Assembly (NCBI GenBank): GCA_005281725.1
Contig: SSBO01000001.1
Location: forward strand, 8,398,115 to 8,462,114
Reading direction: 5' to 3'
Source: Wuchereria bancrofti
Taxonomy: Eukaryota > Nematoda > Chromadorea > Rhabditida > Onchocercidae
DNA: 64,000 bases
Part shown: positions 12,546 through 25,446 of the stretch, in pieces
Position numbering within the stretch: position 1 is the first letter of the stretch
Layout of the letters: each line of letters opens with the position of its first letter
Notes under the pieces: model-generated
The model's input: the letters and a program-made list of their open reading frames with translations, nothing else
Told to the model about the DNA's origin: nothing
The model's database searches: none
Translations under genes and position numbers: made by a program

Positions 12546-14283
12546 CCATTTCGCGACATTATTGTTTTTACAAGTTTGATTATTTTTCTTAAAAGTTATT
12601 CTTTTCATACTAATATATGTTGTACAAGAGTGGAAGAAGAGCTGAGTTTTATTTCATTCCAAAAATTGTCGAGCAATTAAAGTTTTACAAGATGATTATT
12701 TTCTGAATGAGATGACTGAATTTTCTAAACGAGATAACTGAAATAATTTCTGATCTTACTTTTAGTTTTGCACTCCAAAGATAATGGTCTTAATTTCGGT
12801 CCAAAATGTAAGGTAGACTTAATAGGTTTTACTTGGAAAATGATACATTTTAAGATAAAGATATTTATTCAAAGGACTGGAAAACTGAAAGATTTTTCCC
12901 CGATGTCGGCGGTTAGCGATGAAACTATAAAATATTAAAATAAGAAAGATCATTCAGTATTGAAAAGATGAAATGAAAGATTATAGTGCATATAGTTATG
13001 TCATTAAATATGTATACAATATTTGAATGTGTATATTCATTTTGTATTAAACAAACTTTAGATATCTCTGTTTTCATAGCATATCATTCCGTACATTCTT
13101 TGTTGTTTGCCAGTATTGTTCTCTCTTTTGATCTATTGTTAACAAATATTTCATGAACAGTATTTGAATTTATGAAAAAAGAATAAATTTTTTCTTAGCA
13201 ATATTTCGTTATTTTTTCTGCAATTTTTTTTTTTTTGTTTATAATACAGAAATAACAATAAGAATAATTAGTTTTCATTAAAATAATTTTCATTAACTTC
13301 ATAGGCAGAAGCTACCAGCTTATCAGAAGCATTATTAGAAGCCATTAGTCAGTCACGTTTGCCTTCCTCGTTCTTTGCTAGTTTCCTGAAAGTACCTTAA
13401 CAATGCTATCTTTTGTTTTGATACAAGTATCCTACTTTTTTAATTTATGTAAATCATCGATTTCGTAATAATGATTAAGGAAAAATGATATATATATACA
13501 AAGATTAGCTACCTGTCGCAATTTGATCGTTTAAGTGGATAGAATTGATCATGAAAAGGAAATAAAATTGTATTTTTACAGTAGTTCTTAATGTATTTCC
13601 ATTGAAATTTCTAGTATTTCTCAGTGTAATTTACTCCATAATAGATCAAGTGAGGATTATTTTTTTATTATTATATTTTTTATTAACAATTGTCATATTT
13701 TTTATTAACAATTGAGGATTTTCTTCATCGCTTACTTCTTGGAACCAGAACTTCATCTACCAGTTCCCGTCTAGATGGTCCAGAAATAGTTCACATCATT
13801 GCAATTTTACTAATCAGATAACCAATTTGTTCTAGCAAGATTTCCTCTGAATCTTAAACTTTCTTCTTTGTTATCACTGCATAGTAGTGGTAGTAGCAGT
13901 AGTAGTAATAGTGATAAGGTGATTTGTCAAGAAATATTGTTGGATGTTTTCTACATCACCTTATAATAAAGTTAGAAAAGAGTAGAATCACTACTTGTCT
14001 TTTTCAAAATGTTACGTTTATATGTTATTGTTGTTGCGTATTGTTTATTACTAATCAATTGTGATTTCATGATGTATTTGTACAAACAGATGAAAGATAG
14101 GATTTGATAACAATGTTGGCCAATTTTTCTCTTTATAAATTTTGCGAATTGCTTTTTAAATTTATGGAAAAGTATTTTTCTTTAAATATGTTGATCAACA
14201 AACTGATAGCATAATACTGCAAAATAAAATTGCGAATTTCAGAATGACGTGAAATTAGTTATTTGTTTTTGGAAATAGAAATT

Positions 14284-14327
14284 ACAATTTTACTACAACT
14301 GGACAGCTACAGTTGTAGTAAAATTGT
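14284..14327. repeat. Perfect 18-bp inverted repeat (hairpin)
   Basis: ACAATTTTACTACAACTG at 14284-14301 is followed by an 8-base loop and its exact reverse complement at 14310-14327. Confidence 0.9.
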
Positions 14328-15498
14328 TCTATGCTAATTTGCTATACTAATATGACATAGTAGTAATTCAGTAATAACAGTAAATGGTAAATATATATTT
14401 CTTTATGTTTTATGTTTCAAATAATGTCGCAATTTTCGTTATTTTATTTTATAGCTTAACAAATTTCTCAACATCTCAAATGAAAAATCTGCATTTGCAT
14501 TTTGAAACTGATTTTTTTTAGTCATTTCTATCTCGAAATTTCGGGAATCAGGTATAAGGCTGAATAATTCGAGTTTTTTTCTCATAATCATCAATTTTTC
14601 TTTTCAAAAATTTTCTCCATTCATATTTCATGAGAAAAAAAAAACATTTATGTAGGGATTAATAGTGGAAGAATTTCATTAGAATTTATATAATCCTTTC
14701 ATGAATTCGAATCATTTTTTCAACAATTGTTCATTTTTTGCATATTATATCAGGTGAACTTACAAAACTTCCTAACATTCAATCAAAACATATCAAATGC
14801 TAACAATATTTTGAAATAGTATCAATGTGATACTAACAATAAAATTAACAGTATAAATACAAGTGATTACTGTATGATTATTTGAACGATCACTTAGGTT
14901 TTTGTTTTTTTTTTTTCAGTAAATCAGAATTTTTGCTTTAATGTAGCAATATAACTAATCATAAAATATTCTCTTTATGTTAACTTCATTTATGTTAAAA
15001 AAACAAACAAACACAAATGTCATATTAGTGAATAAATTAGTAAATGAGCGAATTATTTCACATGTTTATGCTTTTGCTCTTTTATGTATCAAAATTTAAT
15101 CATTAATTTTTTTTTATTTGTAGGAGAGAATGACGGAAATATTATGTTAAGTTTGGATGTTAGCAATATTTAGCTAAATAACTAAGTTATTTCAAAGCTA
15201 ATCTATGATAGAAAGAAAAATGACAAGTACGTGTAGTGTGTAATTGATTATCATACCTTTATCACGTTTAGAATAACAAATCCACTATAAATATTATTGC
15301 ATGAAATTAGTAAGCGAAATAAAGATTTTAAATATCATCGTTATCATTTCTTTACTCATTTAAGCAATCATTTATTATCATTTTAAGTCATTTTAAGTGA
15401 AATAGAATGTCCAAAATTATCATTCAAATAAGTAAAATATGTTTAAAAATTTATCGATCATAACTTAAGGGACGGTCTTTTTGTTGGATTCAGATCTG

Positions 15499-15504
15499 TT
15501 TATT
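15499..15504 (-). other. Polyadenylation signal (AATAAA) of the ShKT gene
   Basis: TTTATT on the plus strand gives AATAAA on the minus strand, 51 bases past the stop at 15555. Confidence 0.5.
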
Positions 15505-15554
15505 CCCGGTCATATTTTCTGCAAAATCAATTACAAGTTTTAGATTTAGCTTAA

Positions 15555-17664
15555 TTAGCATAAACCACACGTAAGAGGGCACTGAATAGAAATTAATGGT
15601 ACATACAATGGTACATTACAAAGATGTTTCACGTCTTTACAATTCGATTTTCCATCAATTCCTTTCTTGTCTTCACAAATTGCTGAAATCAAAATAAATG
15701 AATGTATATTTCCAATAATTGAATTACTATATCAGAATCACAATTATCATCTCATTTCATTAATTTGATAACTACATTAATGAATAAATTTCATTGTAAA
15801 ATTGCAAAATTTTTCAGTCTTTAAAATAAACTTTAAAAAAGAAATATGTTTCTTTAAAAAATTCTCGAAAAAGAAAAAATTATTATCCTGTTCTTAAAGA
15901 AAAAAAAACGAAAAAAAAAACATTACATTCATTATCAGCTATAAAATTCGTTCATCTATGATTCTTTAATTTATTGATAAGATTATATATGAATAAGACT
16001 GTAGTATAATTAAAATTACATGATGTAGATGTTGTTGATATTTCACTATCACAAAAACCACATGTTTTAATACACTGATCCTTCATAAGTTCCGCATAAA
16101 TTGGATCATAACAAAGATGAGAATATAATGGACAATCAGATGGTTTTCCAGGTGCTGCTTTATCTTGACAAATTTCTGGTGTAATTGTCGGTAACACTGC
16201 TAAATAAGCTATATAAGAAAGTGATAATTAGAAAGATGATAATTAACTGATAAAAAAATTCTTTTATCAGCTTTTTGCTTCATCTGATCACCAAATACGT
16301 CGATTTTAATGCTTGAATTGATGACTAAAAATAATTAATTTAGTAAAATAAAAACAATATTGATCTAAAATTTTCGCATTCTTTTTTTTTTTCGCGAAAA
16401 AAATCTCATCCTTTTCCTTTCTTTTTTCCCACATTTCTATTATTCTATCATCCAATTATTTGATAATTTTTAATGCATTCATTGCTATTTGAAATAAAAA
16501 TTAATAGTTTCAACAACTAACGTGTATCACAATAGCCGCACGTTAATTGACAAAATGATGCCATCAATGATTGGTATAATTTGTTCTTGCAAAGAAAATA
16601 ATACTTCAAACAATCAGATATTTCATCGTAACATTCATCTGATAATTAATAATAAGTGATTTGAATTTATTACATTTTCAAAAATTTAAATAACTATGAA
16701 ATGGAAAAATATTATGTAATATACAATTGAAGATATCATTCACTGTCTCTCTTTTTTTCTCTCTTTCCGTCTGCACTTATCGAAGATGTTCGATGGACTA
16801 GACGTTATGGAATTTTAATTTTTTTCCAATTGAAAGAAAGTTTAGAAAAAAAAAAAGCAATATGATAGTTCGTACCACTAGGTATTGTGGTGAGTGGAAC
16901 GGTGATATCAGGTATTGTGATGGATGGTGTCGTAATGGATGGTACGGTGACATCATCATCTACTTTTGGTGTTTTCAACCAAATGCAAATATTCGCCTTT
17001 TTTTCCGAATTGACACATTTAGAATCTTCGTGCTCACATTCATTATTTTCATTACAATCTACATATTAAATTATATTATAATAATGATAGTAATAACAAT
17101 TGTTATTGTCAAATTTAATTGAAAATTTAAATTTTCACTTTTTTAAAATAAATTTGAATTTTCGTAGGAAGTATGCAATTATTTTGCATATGAATTGCTT
17201 AATAAATTTACTCTTAAATATCGAAGCAAAAAAGTTTAAACGTTGGCTCGATTACCTCCGACAACTTCATAGCACTGATCTTCGTAACAATCATCGCTTC
17301 CCAACATACATTCTCCATCGATACAGGCTAATGAGAATAAATTTCTTTCAAATTATTTGTGAAATATTAATTATTCTTTGAAACGAATAAATCGTTTCAT
17401 TCAAAATTTTAAGACTACCAAAAATGTGTAAGTGTACACGAATTAAATTTCACTAATTTTACGAAATTTTAAGTTTAATCAATGTTTAATTATTATTATT
17501 TATTTCTTGTAAAATAAGGATGTGAAAAGAAAACTTAAAAAGCAAAATATTTGCAAAAAAAAAAAAGTATTACGTCCTCTTTGTGCAGTCGCACAGTGCA
17601 GAATGATGCATGAAACAATAATATTAGTTGTCAATTTCGTTCTAAGAATGCAAAAAGTTTTCAT
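15555..17664 (-). CDS. Secreted cysteine-rich protein with three ShKT (SXC) domains
   Basis: Six exons on the minus strand: 17574-17664, 17256-17327, 16876-17058, 16522-16638, 16047-16199, 15555-15682. They join in phase to 247 residues. Residues 1-28 are a signal peptide (MKTFCILRTKLTTNIIVSCI, ending near CATAQ). Residues 32-85 form a cysteine-rich EB-like region. A Thr/Pro/Ile repeat linker follows (VPSITTPSITIPDITVPLTT). Three ShKT modules then lie one per exon: about 118-151, 163-202 and 208-247. Each has six cysteines and ends in the C-x3-C-x2-C pattern (CQLTCGYC, CIKTCGFC, CPLTCGLC). Nematode SXC proteins are surface-coat or secreted proteins or follow enzyme domains; no enzyme domain is present. 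The exon 5 donor (GTGAAA) is weak. Read-through instead gives a protein ending at 15952. Confidence 0.85.
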
Positions 17665-18622
17665 AGTTGAGAAAACTGCAAAAATCAGAAAGTTTTGAAA
17701 GTCGTTTGAATTGATTATAAATGGATTTCTTTCCAAATGTGTATTCAGCGGTACAAATTAGACGTCTTAATTTCTTATAAACTAAAGAAGTTATTTAAGA
17801 TTGTTCAAGACCACTTTTTTTCATTACATTAATAAAATATTGTCCTCACCTGCATTAAAAGTCTTTAAGAAATAAGTAGAAAGAACAAACTGCAAATTAT
17901 TTAGTTATTTTTGGACGAGCTAAAGTAGTTATCATGCTTTAAGCAAAAAAATTAAGATTGTACAAAACACTAAGAAAGGAGTGAAGTAAAAAATTCATCT
18001 GAAGCATTAACTTTTAAGAGTTAGTTTCACAACTGATAATATGATATTGTATTATTTTTCTCTCCAATGATAAAAAAATTGATATAATCTCTGATCAAAC
18101 AAAAAGCAAACATATTTCACAGAATAATCATTTAGTCGCAGCATTTATTAAGTAAAACGACAAATTGTTCCGTTTTTTTTTTTTTTTTCAGTATCTAACT
18201 ATCTTCAAATATTTGTTTCCACAAATGGATGTTGATAAATTGATTGCATAAATAATTATCACTTGTAAGTGAAAATTTTTTGTTAATAAAATGTTAGATG
18301 ATTGTTGAAATTTAGTCTTACACCACCAGAATCAACAATAAAAAACGAAGATTATACTTGAATTTTTAACGAAAGATGATAACAATATAACGTTTTCCTC
18401 AGTTGAAATTTTCAAATATTTCGAAATACAAAAAAAAAAAAGTTGAAAAGATAAATTATTTTGTAAAAGTTACTTTAGTTGCATTATAGAATTTAGGAAT
18501 GAATTCTGTAGTCAGAACTTGTTAATACTCCGAGAAATCTCTTTTAAATGAAATTCATTGTTTCGATGCATAATTTGAAATTTATTTTATGACTTAAAAG
18601 CTTTTTAATTTCAACATTTTAG
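17665..18622. other. Intergenic, AT-rich; no gene seen
   Basis: Upstream of the ShKT gene. It has poly-A/T tracts (18174-18190, 18429-18441) and must include the ShKT promoter, but no clear motif or exon was found. Confidence 0.5.
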
Positions 18623-18772
18623 TGATGTTGAATCACCAGTGTTGAATAAAATTCCAGAAAAAAAATTTTTGATTGATCTTATAAAGATTTTACCGAAAAA
18701 TTTATGGTTATTGTTAACGTCTGCGTTATTTGCTGCTACTGTTGCTGTAATTACACATGAATTAAATGGAAG
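18623..18772 (+). CDS. Orphan exon with one membrane segment
   Basis: A 150-base open segment bounded by ATTTTAG and GTAAGT. It encodes an acidic start (DVESPVLNKIPEKKFLIDL), then a hydrophobic helix (LWLLLTSALFAATVAVITH) and ELNGR. Composition and splice signals look exonic, but no convincing upstream exon was found. A possible last exon starts after TTAAG at 19183 (IDWLPTFAIIPIFLYQ, stop at about 19259), and the phase fits. Family unknown. It could be a fragment of a small membrane-protein gene or a pseudogene. Confidence 0.35.
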
Positions 18773-21700
18773 AGTAAGTTTTGTTATGAACATTTTCAAA
18801 AATTAATTTATTAAAGGATAAAATTAAGAATTAAAGATTTTATATGCCATCACTTAATTAAATTTTGTCAGTTTAACAATTGTTTGAAGAGAAATTATCA
18901 AACTATTTCATTTCCAATGTTGTTTTAATCAAATTATGCTTGATAGTGATATCAACAAATTCATGATGTTGCCAGGTTTTATAAACATGAATAAAACTTG
19001 AAAACGTATATAAAAACAGGGAGAAGTTTAGAAAATTTGAAAGCTTTAAACCTTCAACAATTTTATAAATTTTTTTTTTAAACAACAATTTTATAGAATA
19101 ATCAGAAAACACTTCCATTTTTCAATGATATTTCCTGTCAGAATAGTATATAATTGAGCATTATTTACTTCTCGAACATTAAGATTGATTGGCTTCCCAC
19201 GTTTGCAATAATTCCGATATTTCTCTACCAAAATGCCTCCTTTATCTGCCCGAACTATTAATAGATGTCTCTATTATCTTTTTTCCACTTACAAAAATTA
19301 TAATAGATCTTTTATTCAAAAAATTTGCAAATTTCATTAAAGCTAAACAATTTTTGCAGTTTAAATTGATTTTATCTTAATCAACACATCGTTTTTTTAA
19401 ATTAATTTCTTCATATTATTATGACCAAATCAATGATATTTCATAAATATGATCAATTGCCCAGTAATTAATTCATTTCATAATTAGGAGTGATTTATAT
19501 CAAAATCATTAGGTAAACTAACGACTGTGTTTTGAGATTCTCGTTCATCATAACATTTATACAAACTCTGAATTAAGAATAACACAAATTATGGTGGTAT
19601 TTTGATTAGACAATTAGTTCCTGTGCAGATGAATAAAATAATAAAGGGACTAAAAAACCACCTTTTTCTTACTCTTTAGAGCAAAAAAAAGACAGAAATA
19701 ACAAAAATTAATGAATGCCATAATTAAATATTAATTCTTTTTTCAAGATGATACGATAATTTTTTTAAATAATTATTTTGTATTGTCATTAAACTATAGA
19801 GATTTGAAACAATTTATCGGTTGCAGAAATGATTCCATGTCTATTTGTTTTTTCAAAATATTAGTATAATTCCTCAAATTTATAACTCGTAATTTACAAT
19901 AGTATCATAATAATTAAAAATTCCATGACATAGTCATTAGGCTAATCAATGATATATTGGTAGTTTATTTTTAGCATGCAAGTATACTTTTAATTAATAA
20001 ATGGATTAATTACAAAGAAGCAAATCATGCCTATGAATTATAATTGATTTAATTATTATATGAAGAAACTAAATGAAAATAATCAAAAAATTTTAGAATG
20101 CAAAAAATAGCAGTATGCAAATCGTTTAGTACCGATGTTAAATTAAAAAACACAAACAGGATTATTCAATACAAGTTAAAAAGAAGTTTAATACTAATTA
20201 CCCATCTACTTCTACTTATGAAAATATTGCTCTATTTCATCTTTTTGAATTCCAAACAAATTCATAAGTGATAATGATTGCAACAGATAAAGCAAAATAT
20301 TGAAATTTCAGATCTTTTTGTCATTATGACTATTTTAGTGATAAAAAAATGCAAAAAATAGGCTGGGAAAAAAAGATAAAAATAGACTGATTGACAAAAA
20401 AGTGAAAATATCATAAATCATATCCAAGTAGGTATTTCGATTTGTAAAATTTAAAAATGAACTTATAAAAGAGAAACTATCCAGTAATGTTATGCATTTG
20501 TCACATCTAACAAAGCTACAATCCTTTATGGTACTTTATATAGCTAAGACTGAATGAAATTGACGATTTGCAAATATTTCGGTAACGTAGTAGCAAATCT
20601 TTTTATTTGGAACAAAACTTTTCGAATACTCTCACATCAGTCAATTTTCTTTGGTAACGTATAGCTAATTAGTTTTACATTCAACAATTAAACATAAAAT
20701 AACAACTAAATTTGATTTTCAACAATTAAATTTTAGAAATGATATTAGACTAATAAGTTTAGAAAAATATCAAATTCGCTCTTTCTTACTTTGCTATTAA
20801 ACCTTTTTCAATTTCTATCAAAGGGATTTGAAATTACGTGTCATTATAGACTGATCATTGGACCAGCAAAATTTCAAATATTTTAATATTTAAATAATTT
20901 TAAATGTATTCTAACGGATTTTTCTCTAACTTTTTAAAATAACTAATGATTAAAATGAAATATTAAAAAAATACAAAATATTAAATTATAATGTGCCAGA
21001 TTTTCTGATAGACTTGAAAAAGGTAACAATGAAAAAAGCTTCCTCCTGATTTTTGTGCAAAATTCACAGAAAAATTTATTTTAAATCTTAATGATAAAAG
21101 TTGAAATTAATTGGGAAACAATTTTTTATTGATTTTTTTAAAATTGAAATTGGAAATGTCATAAATTTTCGATTTTTCCTCTTATCCAAATTAATTTTAT
21201 AGGACAATTTTTCGAACTTTATTGTAATATCATTTCGTTTTTTGGCATTACAGGATGGTTAATCCAAATTTAAACCGGTAGAAAAATGTGGAAAAATGTC
21301 GTTGTAATATTTGTCATGACTGTTCATTGTTAATTAATTAACTTAAATGCATAAAATCTTTATTGCTTGCAATAGTGAGTATTTAAATTTCATGTATGCA
21401 TCTCAAATTAAGCAGCGATATTTTGTCCTTTCCCTACATTACTTTGGCCGAATTAATATTTATTAATATGACTAAAATAATCTGATGATGTTATAAATCC
21501 TTAATAATATGTTACGATAAAATTTCTGGTCTTATTTATTACATTCCTTATATTTATTATTATATTACTACTCACTTACATATATCATTATCGCGCGCTA
21601 TAAACGTTGCTATTATTCAAATGTTTTATATCTCAAAGACCAATGATTTCATTGACAATATGGCGATTTTATATCGAGCATCAGGATTGAACAAACAATC

Positions 21701-21910
21701 GGATGTTTGGTTACAAACAAATTTAAATAAATCGCTGATTTTGTGAATAATTATTGATATAATTAATTACCATTCAATCATATCATTTGGCAGTTAATTA
21801 ATGCAATTTGAAAACTGTTGGTGTCATGGAATTTGAGGTTGACTGATATTTGTAGCTTAAAGTCAAATTGGATTTTAGTATGCTCAAGTGTCTTCCTTGC
21901 TTGTTATTGT
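18773..21910. other. Intergenic, very AT-rich; no gene seen apart from a possible exon at 19183-19259
   Basis: Long stretches of A/T-rich sequence without paired splice sites around open frames. Short ORFs here are chance frames. Confidence 0.5.
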
Positions 21911-21911
21911 A

Positions 21912-22592
21912 GTTGCGTTGAATGACAAATCTGTTGTAACGATTTTATTCGCCAGTAACCACATTATATAAATATTAATCTATAGCAACAATATCGATAA
22001 TTTCATAGAGTATCTACGGATAAGATGAAGAAAATGGATAAATGAATAAATTGATGGGGAAATGAACTGAATTGTGAGTGAGAGAGAGCAGCCGAATTGT
22101 AGCTTACTGGTAAGGAAAAAACTGCCTGAGACAAAGGATTTAAATCCTTATATATTGGGCACTGACTTGCAACAACAGCATGATTATTGAGTAAAGAGCT
22201 ATCAGATGATCTTTGCCCTTTATATAGTAAGAGATTGGTTTTAATATTGTAGCTTCCCAAAGGATGACTATCAGCTTAGAAGACCTTTACAATATTTCGA
22301 CATTGCAAGCAAATTTGATTTCGAACAAAGGAGTAATTTTTAACATATTAAACAATGCACATACCCTTTATTATCATTTGAAAATGTCTAGACAAGCAGA
22401 TAAGCTGAACTACAATGGGAAAATAAGTGTTGAAATAATGATTGCTTACACGATGTAATTTGAAATAGTTTTACATTTCTAGTATTCAATTAAAACGAAT
22501 TTTAGTATTATGGATTAGTACAATTTTATTAGATATATTTTATAAACTATTTGGAGGTTCGCGAGATTATTTCGAGTTTCGCGACAATGCTA
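21912..22592 (+). repeat. Left arm of a large inverted repeat around the zinc-finger cluster
   Basis: Matches 28018-28805 in inverted orientation. Shared landmarks are the block around 21940-22010 (cgattttattcgcc; taatctatagcaacaata) and the block around 22270-22400 (aatatttcgacattg; gctgaactacaatggga). The inner end is ggaggttcgcgagattattt near 22553-22572. Divergence is moderate, with indels. Confidence 0.85.
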
Positions 22593-23224
22593 ACGATTTT
22601 GTCGACGTTGATATCATGTGAAAAACTTATGCTATTTATGCTCACACACTGACATTATAAAATGCATTAATATTTGTGCTTGAGTAAATTTAAATTTCTC
22701 TCAATTTTCATTTTGTGATCATTCAAAAGAGCGGCGAAAGAAATCAAATAAAAGGAATATTTCTTACTTGATTAATTAGCTATTTTATTTGAGTAGTTTC
22801 AATTCAGTTATGTGACCAATTTCTGGTATCACTAAGGAACAAAATTCCAAAAATAGTAATTATTCCGTAAAATAAGGTAAATTTATATTGTAAAATTTCT
22901 GCACCATTCTGATGATAGTATCAGAAATGTTATGCAACTTCTCATTCTTCTGCACCTCACCGTATTTCTTTCGAAGTATTCGCGAATTGTTGATTGCTTT
23001 CTGTTACGGCTAAAATGAACACTTTAGATGTCACCTCATTACACCAAAAGAAAAATGAAAAGTTTGCTGAAATTTAGCTTAATAAGTGCTTCTTTTCACT
23101 GCTTTTTCTGCATCGCATTAACTGAATTTTGTATTACTATACAACGGTCACGGATGTTTCTTAACATATTTCCATGTGCATTAATTTCAAATTCACAAAC
23201 ATGTTTAAATTTTTGCTAGATTAT

Positions 23225-23345
23225 CGAAACTAATGATGGGCTCCTATGTAACCCTTCTTGTGGATATTCAGCTCATACTCAACATTGAAAAATTTTCAAC
23301 AGCATTTGCACTGAGGCTTAGGTGGATGTGTTTCCTGACATGGAT
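23225..23345 (-). pseudogene. Decayed third-finger fragment of the zinc-finger exon
   Basis: The minus strand reads PPKPQCKCC, then an in-frame stop, then KFFNVEYELNIHKKG. This is the last finger of the array exons with a premature stop and the final cysteine changed to tyrosine. A direct-repeat copy lies at 27405-27520. Confidence 0.6.
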
Positions 23346-23379
23346 GTTTTCCAAATTTATTTCTGGCTGACAAAAGGAT

Positions 23380-23675
23380 TTAAAATTTTGTCAAATTTAC
23401 AAAACAAACAAGACCTGCGATACAGCTCTTCTTGTGAGTGTTAAAATAAATCTTAGAGCTGAAAAATTTGCCACAATTTTCGCATTGAAGTTTAGGCTTG
23501 TGGGTTCTCTGATGGAAAGAGAATGTTGATTTCTGGTTGAATGTTCTCTTACAGCCGGATACTTTACATTCATAAGTGAAAGGTTCAGGGTGCGTTTTCC
23601 TATGTGTTATGTGATCGTCGTAATTCTTCGTTTTCATAGTACATCCAACATAAGGACACTCGTAATTTTCCTCAT
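23380..23675 (-). CDS. C2H2 zinc-finger exon, array unit A
   Basis: Exon from a TTTTCAG acceptor at 23676-23682 to a stop at 23380. It encodes three fingers. The first and second are C-x4-C-x12-H-x3-H (CPYVGC...HRKTH; CKVSGCKRTF...HQRTH). The third is C-x2-C-x12-H-x4-C (CENCGKFF...HKKSC). The tail after finger 3 (IAGLVCFVNLTKF) differs from its sisters. Linkers are not of the TGEKP type. The acceptor phase needs one base from an upstream exon. Such fingers usually bind DNA or RNA; the target is unknown. It may be a terminal exon of one gene or a duplicated fragment. Confidence 0.65.
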
Positions 23676-23928
23676 CTGAAAAGTTCCCTTATGACATTTG
23701 TTTTTGCAATTCTGTTATACCAAATTGTAGTAAATCTGTCGGATTATTCATACAACAGCAGTTGCTACTAACTGGTTATCGTTTCTTATGTTGAACATTT
23801 CTTATGTTCTACTGTAATTGGATAAATATCGAGGTACTTATTGAATTTTGTATTATTATGCAACGATGTTTCACAGTACATTTTCGTGTGCATACAAACG
23901 TATTTGAAATTTTGCTAAATTTGTGGAA

Positions 23929-24200
23929 CTAACGTGGAGCTTTCGTACAACGCTTCTTGTGAAATTTTAGATTACTCTCATAGTTGAAAATTTTGCCACA
24001 GTTCCTGCATTCAGACTTAGCTCTGTGTGTTTGCCGATGACTGGACAACGATGATTTATAATTGAATGTTCGCCCACAACCGGGCACTTTGCATTCATAA
24101 ATAAAAGGTTTGGGGTGCGTTTTCCTGTGAGATATGTATTCCATGCGATTCTTTGTTTTCATTGTACATCCGACATAGGGACACTCATAATTTTTCTGAT
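23929..24200 (-). CDS. C2H2 zinc-finger exon, array unit B
   Basis: Acceptor TTTTTCAG at 24201-24208, stop at 23929. It has the same three-finger layout as unit A: CPYVGC...HRKTH, CKVPGCGRTFNYKSSLSSH...H, then a third finger CRNCGKIFNYESNLKFHKKRC of C2HC type, ending TKAPR. All metal ligands are intact. The upstream spacer (24211-24318) is nearly identical to the one before unit C (24971-25078), so the copies arose by recent tandem duplication. Confidence 0.7.
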
Positions 24201-24680
24201 CTGAAAAACTGTCTTATAACATTTCTTTTTACAATTCCATCATAACAATTTGTAATTAATTAATGCAATTTGAAAACCGATCATAAAAATGTCTGTGATA
24301 ATATACTTCAAATAACTTAAGGTCAGAGTTCTTTACTTCTTTTTTCATGTACTCAAACAAAAAATTTGATTGTAGATTTTCCGCTTTGATGAGATCAGGT
24401 CAAGTTTTTGATTCTTTATGGTTAATATCCACAATTTCACGTAAAAACAAAAAACCTCTTAAGAAAGTAACTTCTAAATTTATCGGATTCTTAGAATAGC
24501 AAGTACTGCTTATGATTTTTTATGTTAAAGATAAACGAGAAGGATCTATCTTTTTGTTTACGTTGGATAATATTGCATTACTATTGAATTTTGTATTGCT
24601 ATACAACGGATGTTTCTCAGCATATTTTCATTTCACTTCAAATAAATAAACATATTTAAAAATTTTCTAAATTTGTGAAA

Positions 24681-24958
24681 CTAACTTGGATCTTTCGTAC
24701 ATCGTTTCCTGTGAGTGCTTAGTTTATACTTGGAGTTAAAATTTTTGCCACAGTCTTCGCACTTAAGTTTAGTAGGCCTGTGTGTTTCTTGGTGATAGGC
24801 GAATGTTGACTGACAATCGAATGTTCGCCCACAACCGGGCACTCTGCATCCATAAATAAAAGGTTTGGGATGCGTTTTCCTGTGAGCTATGTATTCCTTA
24901 CGATTCTTTGTTTTCATTGTACACCCGACATAGAGACACTCATAATAATTTCCCACAT
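24681..24958 (-). CDS. C2H2 zinc-finger exon, array unit C
   Basis: Acceptor TTTTCCAG at 24959-24966, stop at 24681. Three intact fingers: CLYVGC...HRKTH, CRVPGCGRTFDCQSTFAYH...H, and CEDCGKNFNSKYKLSTHRKRC (C2HC). It differs from unit D by substitutions in helix positions of finger 2 (CQSTFAYH against YRSTLANH), the positions that set specificity in this fold. Spacing to unit D is 766 bases. Confidence 0.7.
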
Positions 24959-25446
24959 CTGGAAAACCGTCTTATAACATTTCTTTTTACAATTCTATCA
25001 TAACAATTTGTAATTAATTAATGCAATTTGAAAACCGATCATAAAAATGTCTGTGATAATATACTTCAAATAACTTATATAACAGTTCTTTACTTGTTTT
25101 TTCATGTATTTAAACAAAAAATGTCATTGTGTAAAAAAAAGAAAATGTAAAAAAATTGTGCAAAAAAATGCAAAAAAAAGTTGTGTAAAAAAAATTTTAA
25201 AAAATGCAATTCATGTAAAAACAAAATACTTATTAAGAAAATAATTTTTAAATTTATCAGATTCTTAGAACAGCAAGTACTGCTTATCGTCCTTTATGTT
25301 GAGTATAAACGAGAAGGATCTATCTCTTTGTTGAGTTCTTTGTATTAAATGAATTTTTCACTGCTATACAACGGATCTTTCTCAGCTGTGCATTCCACTT
25401 TAGGAAACAGTCAGATAAGTGTTTAAAATTTTTTGAATTTGTGGAA

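Larger units (their letters stand above)
12546..15554. other. Intergenic, AT-rich; no gene seen
   Basis: Between the convergent ends of calpain-7 (+) and the ShKT gene (-). It holds a 21-base tandem duplication at about 13672-13713 (TTTTTTATTAACAATTG core), a perfect hairpin at 14284-14327 and poly-T runs. No exon-like open frames found. Confidence 0.6.
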
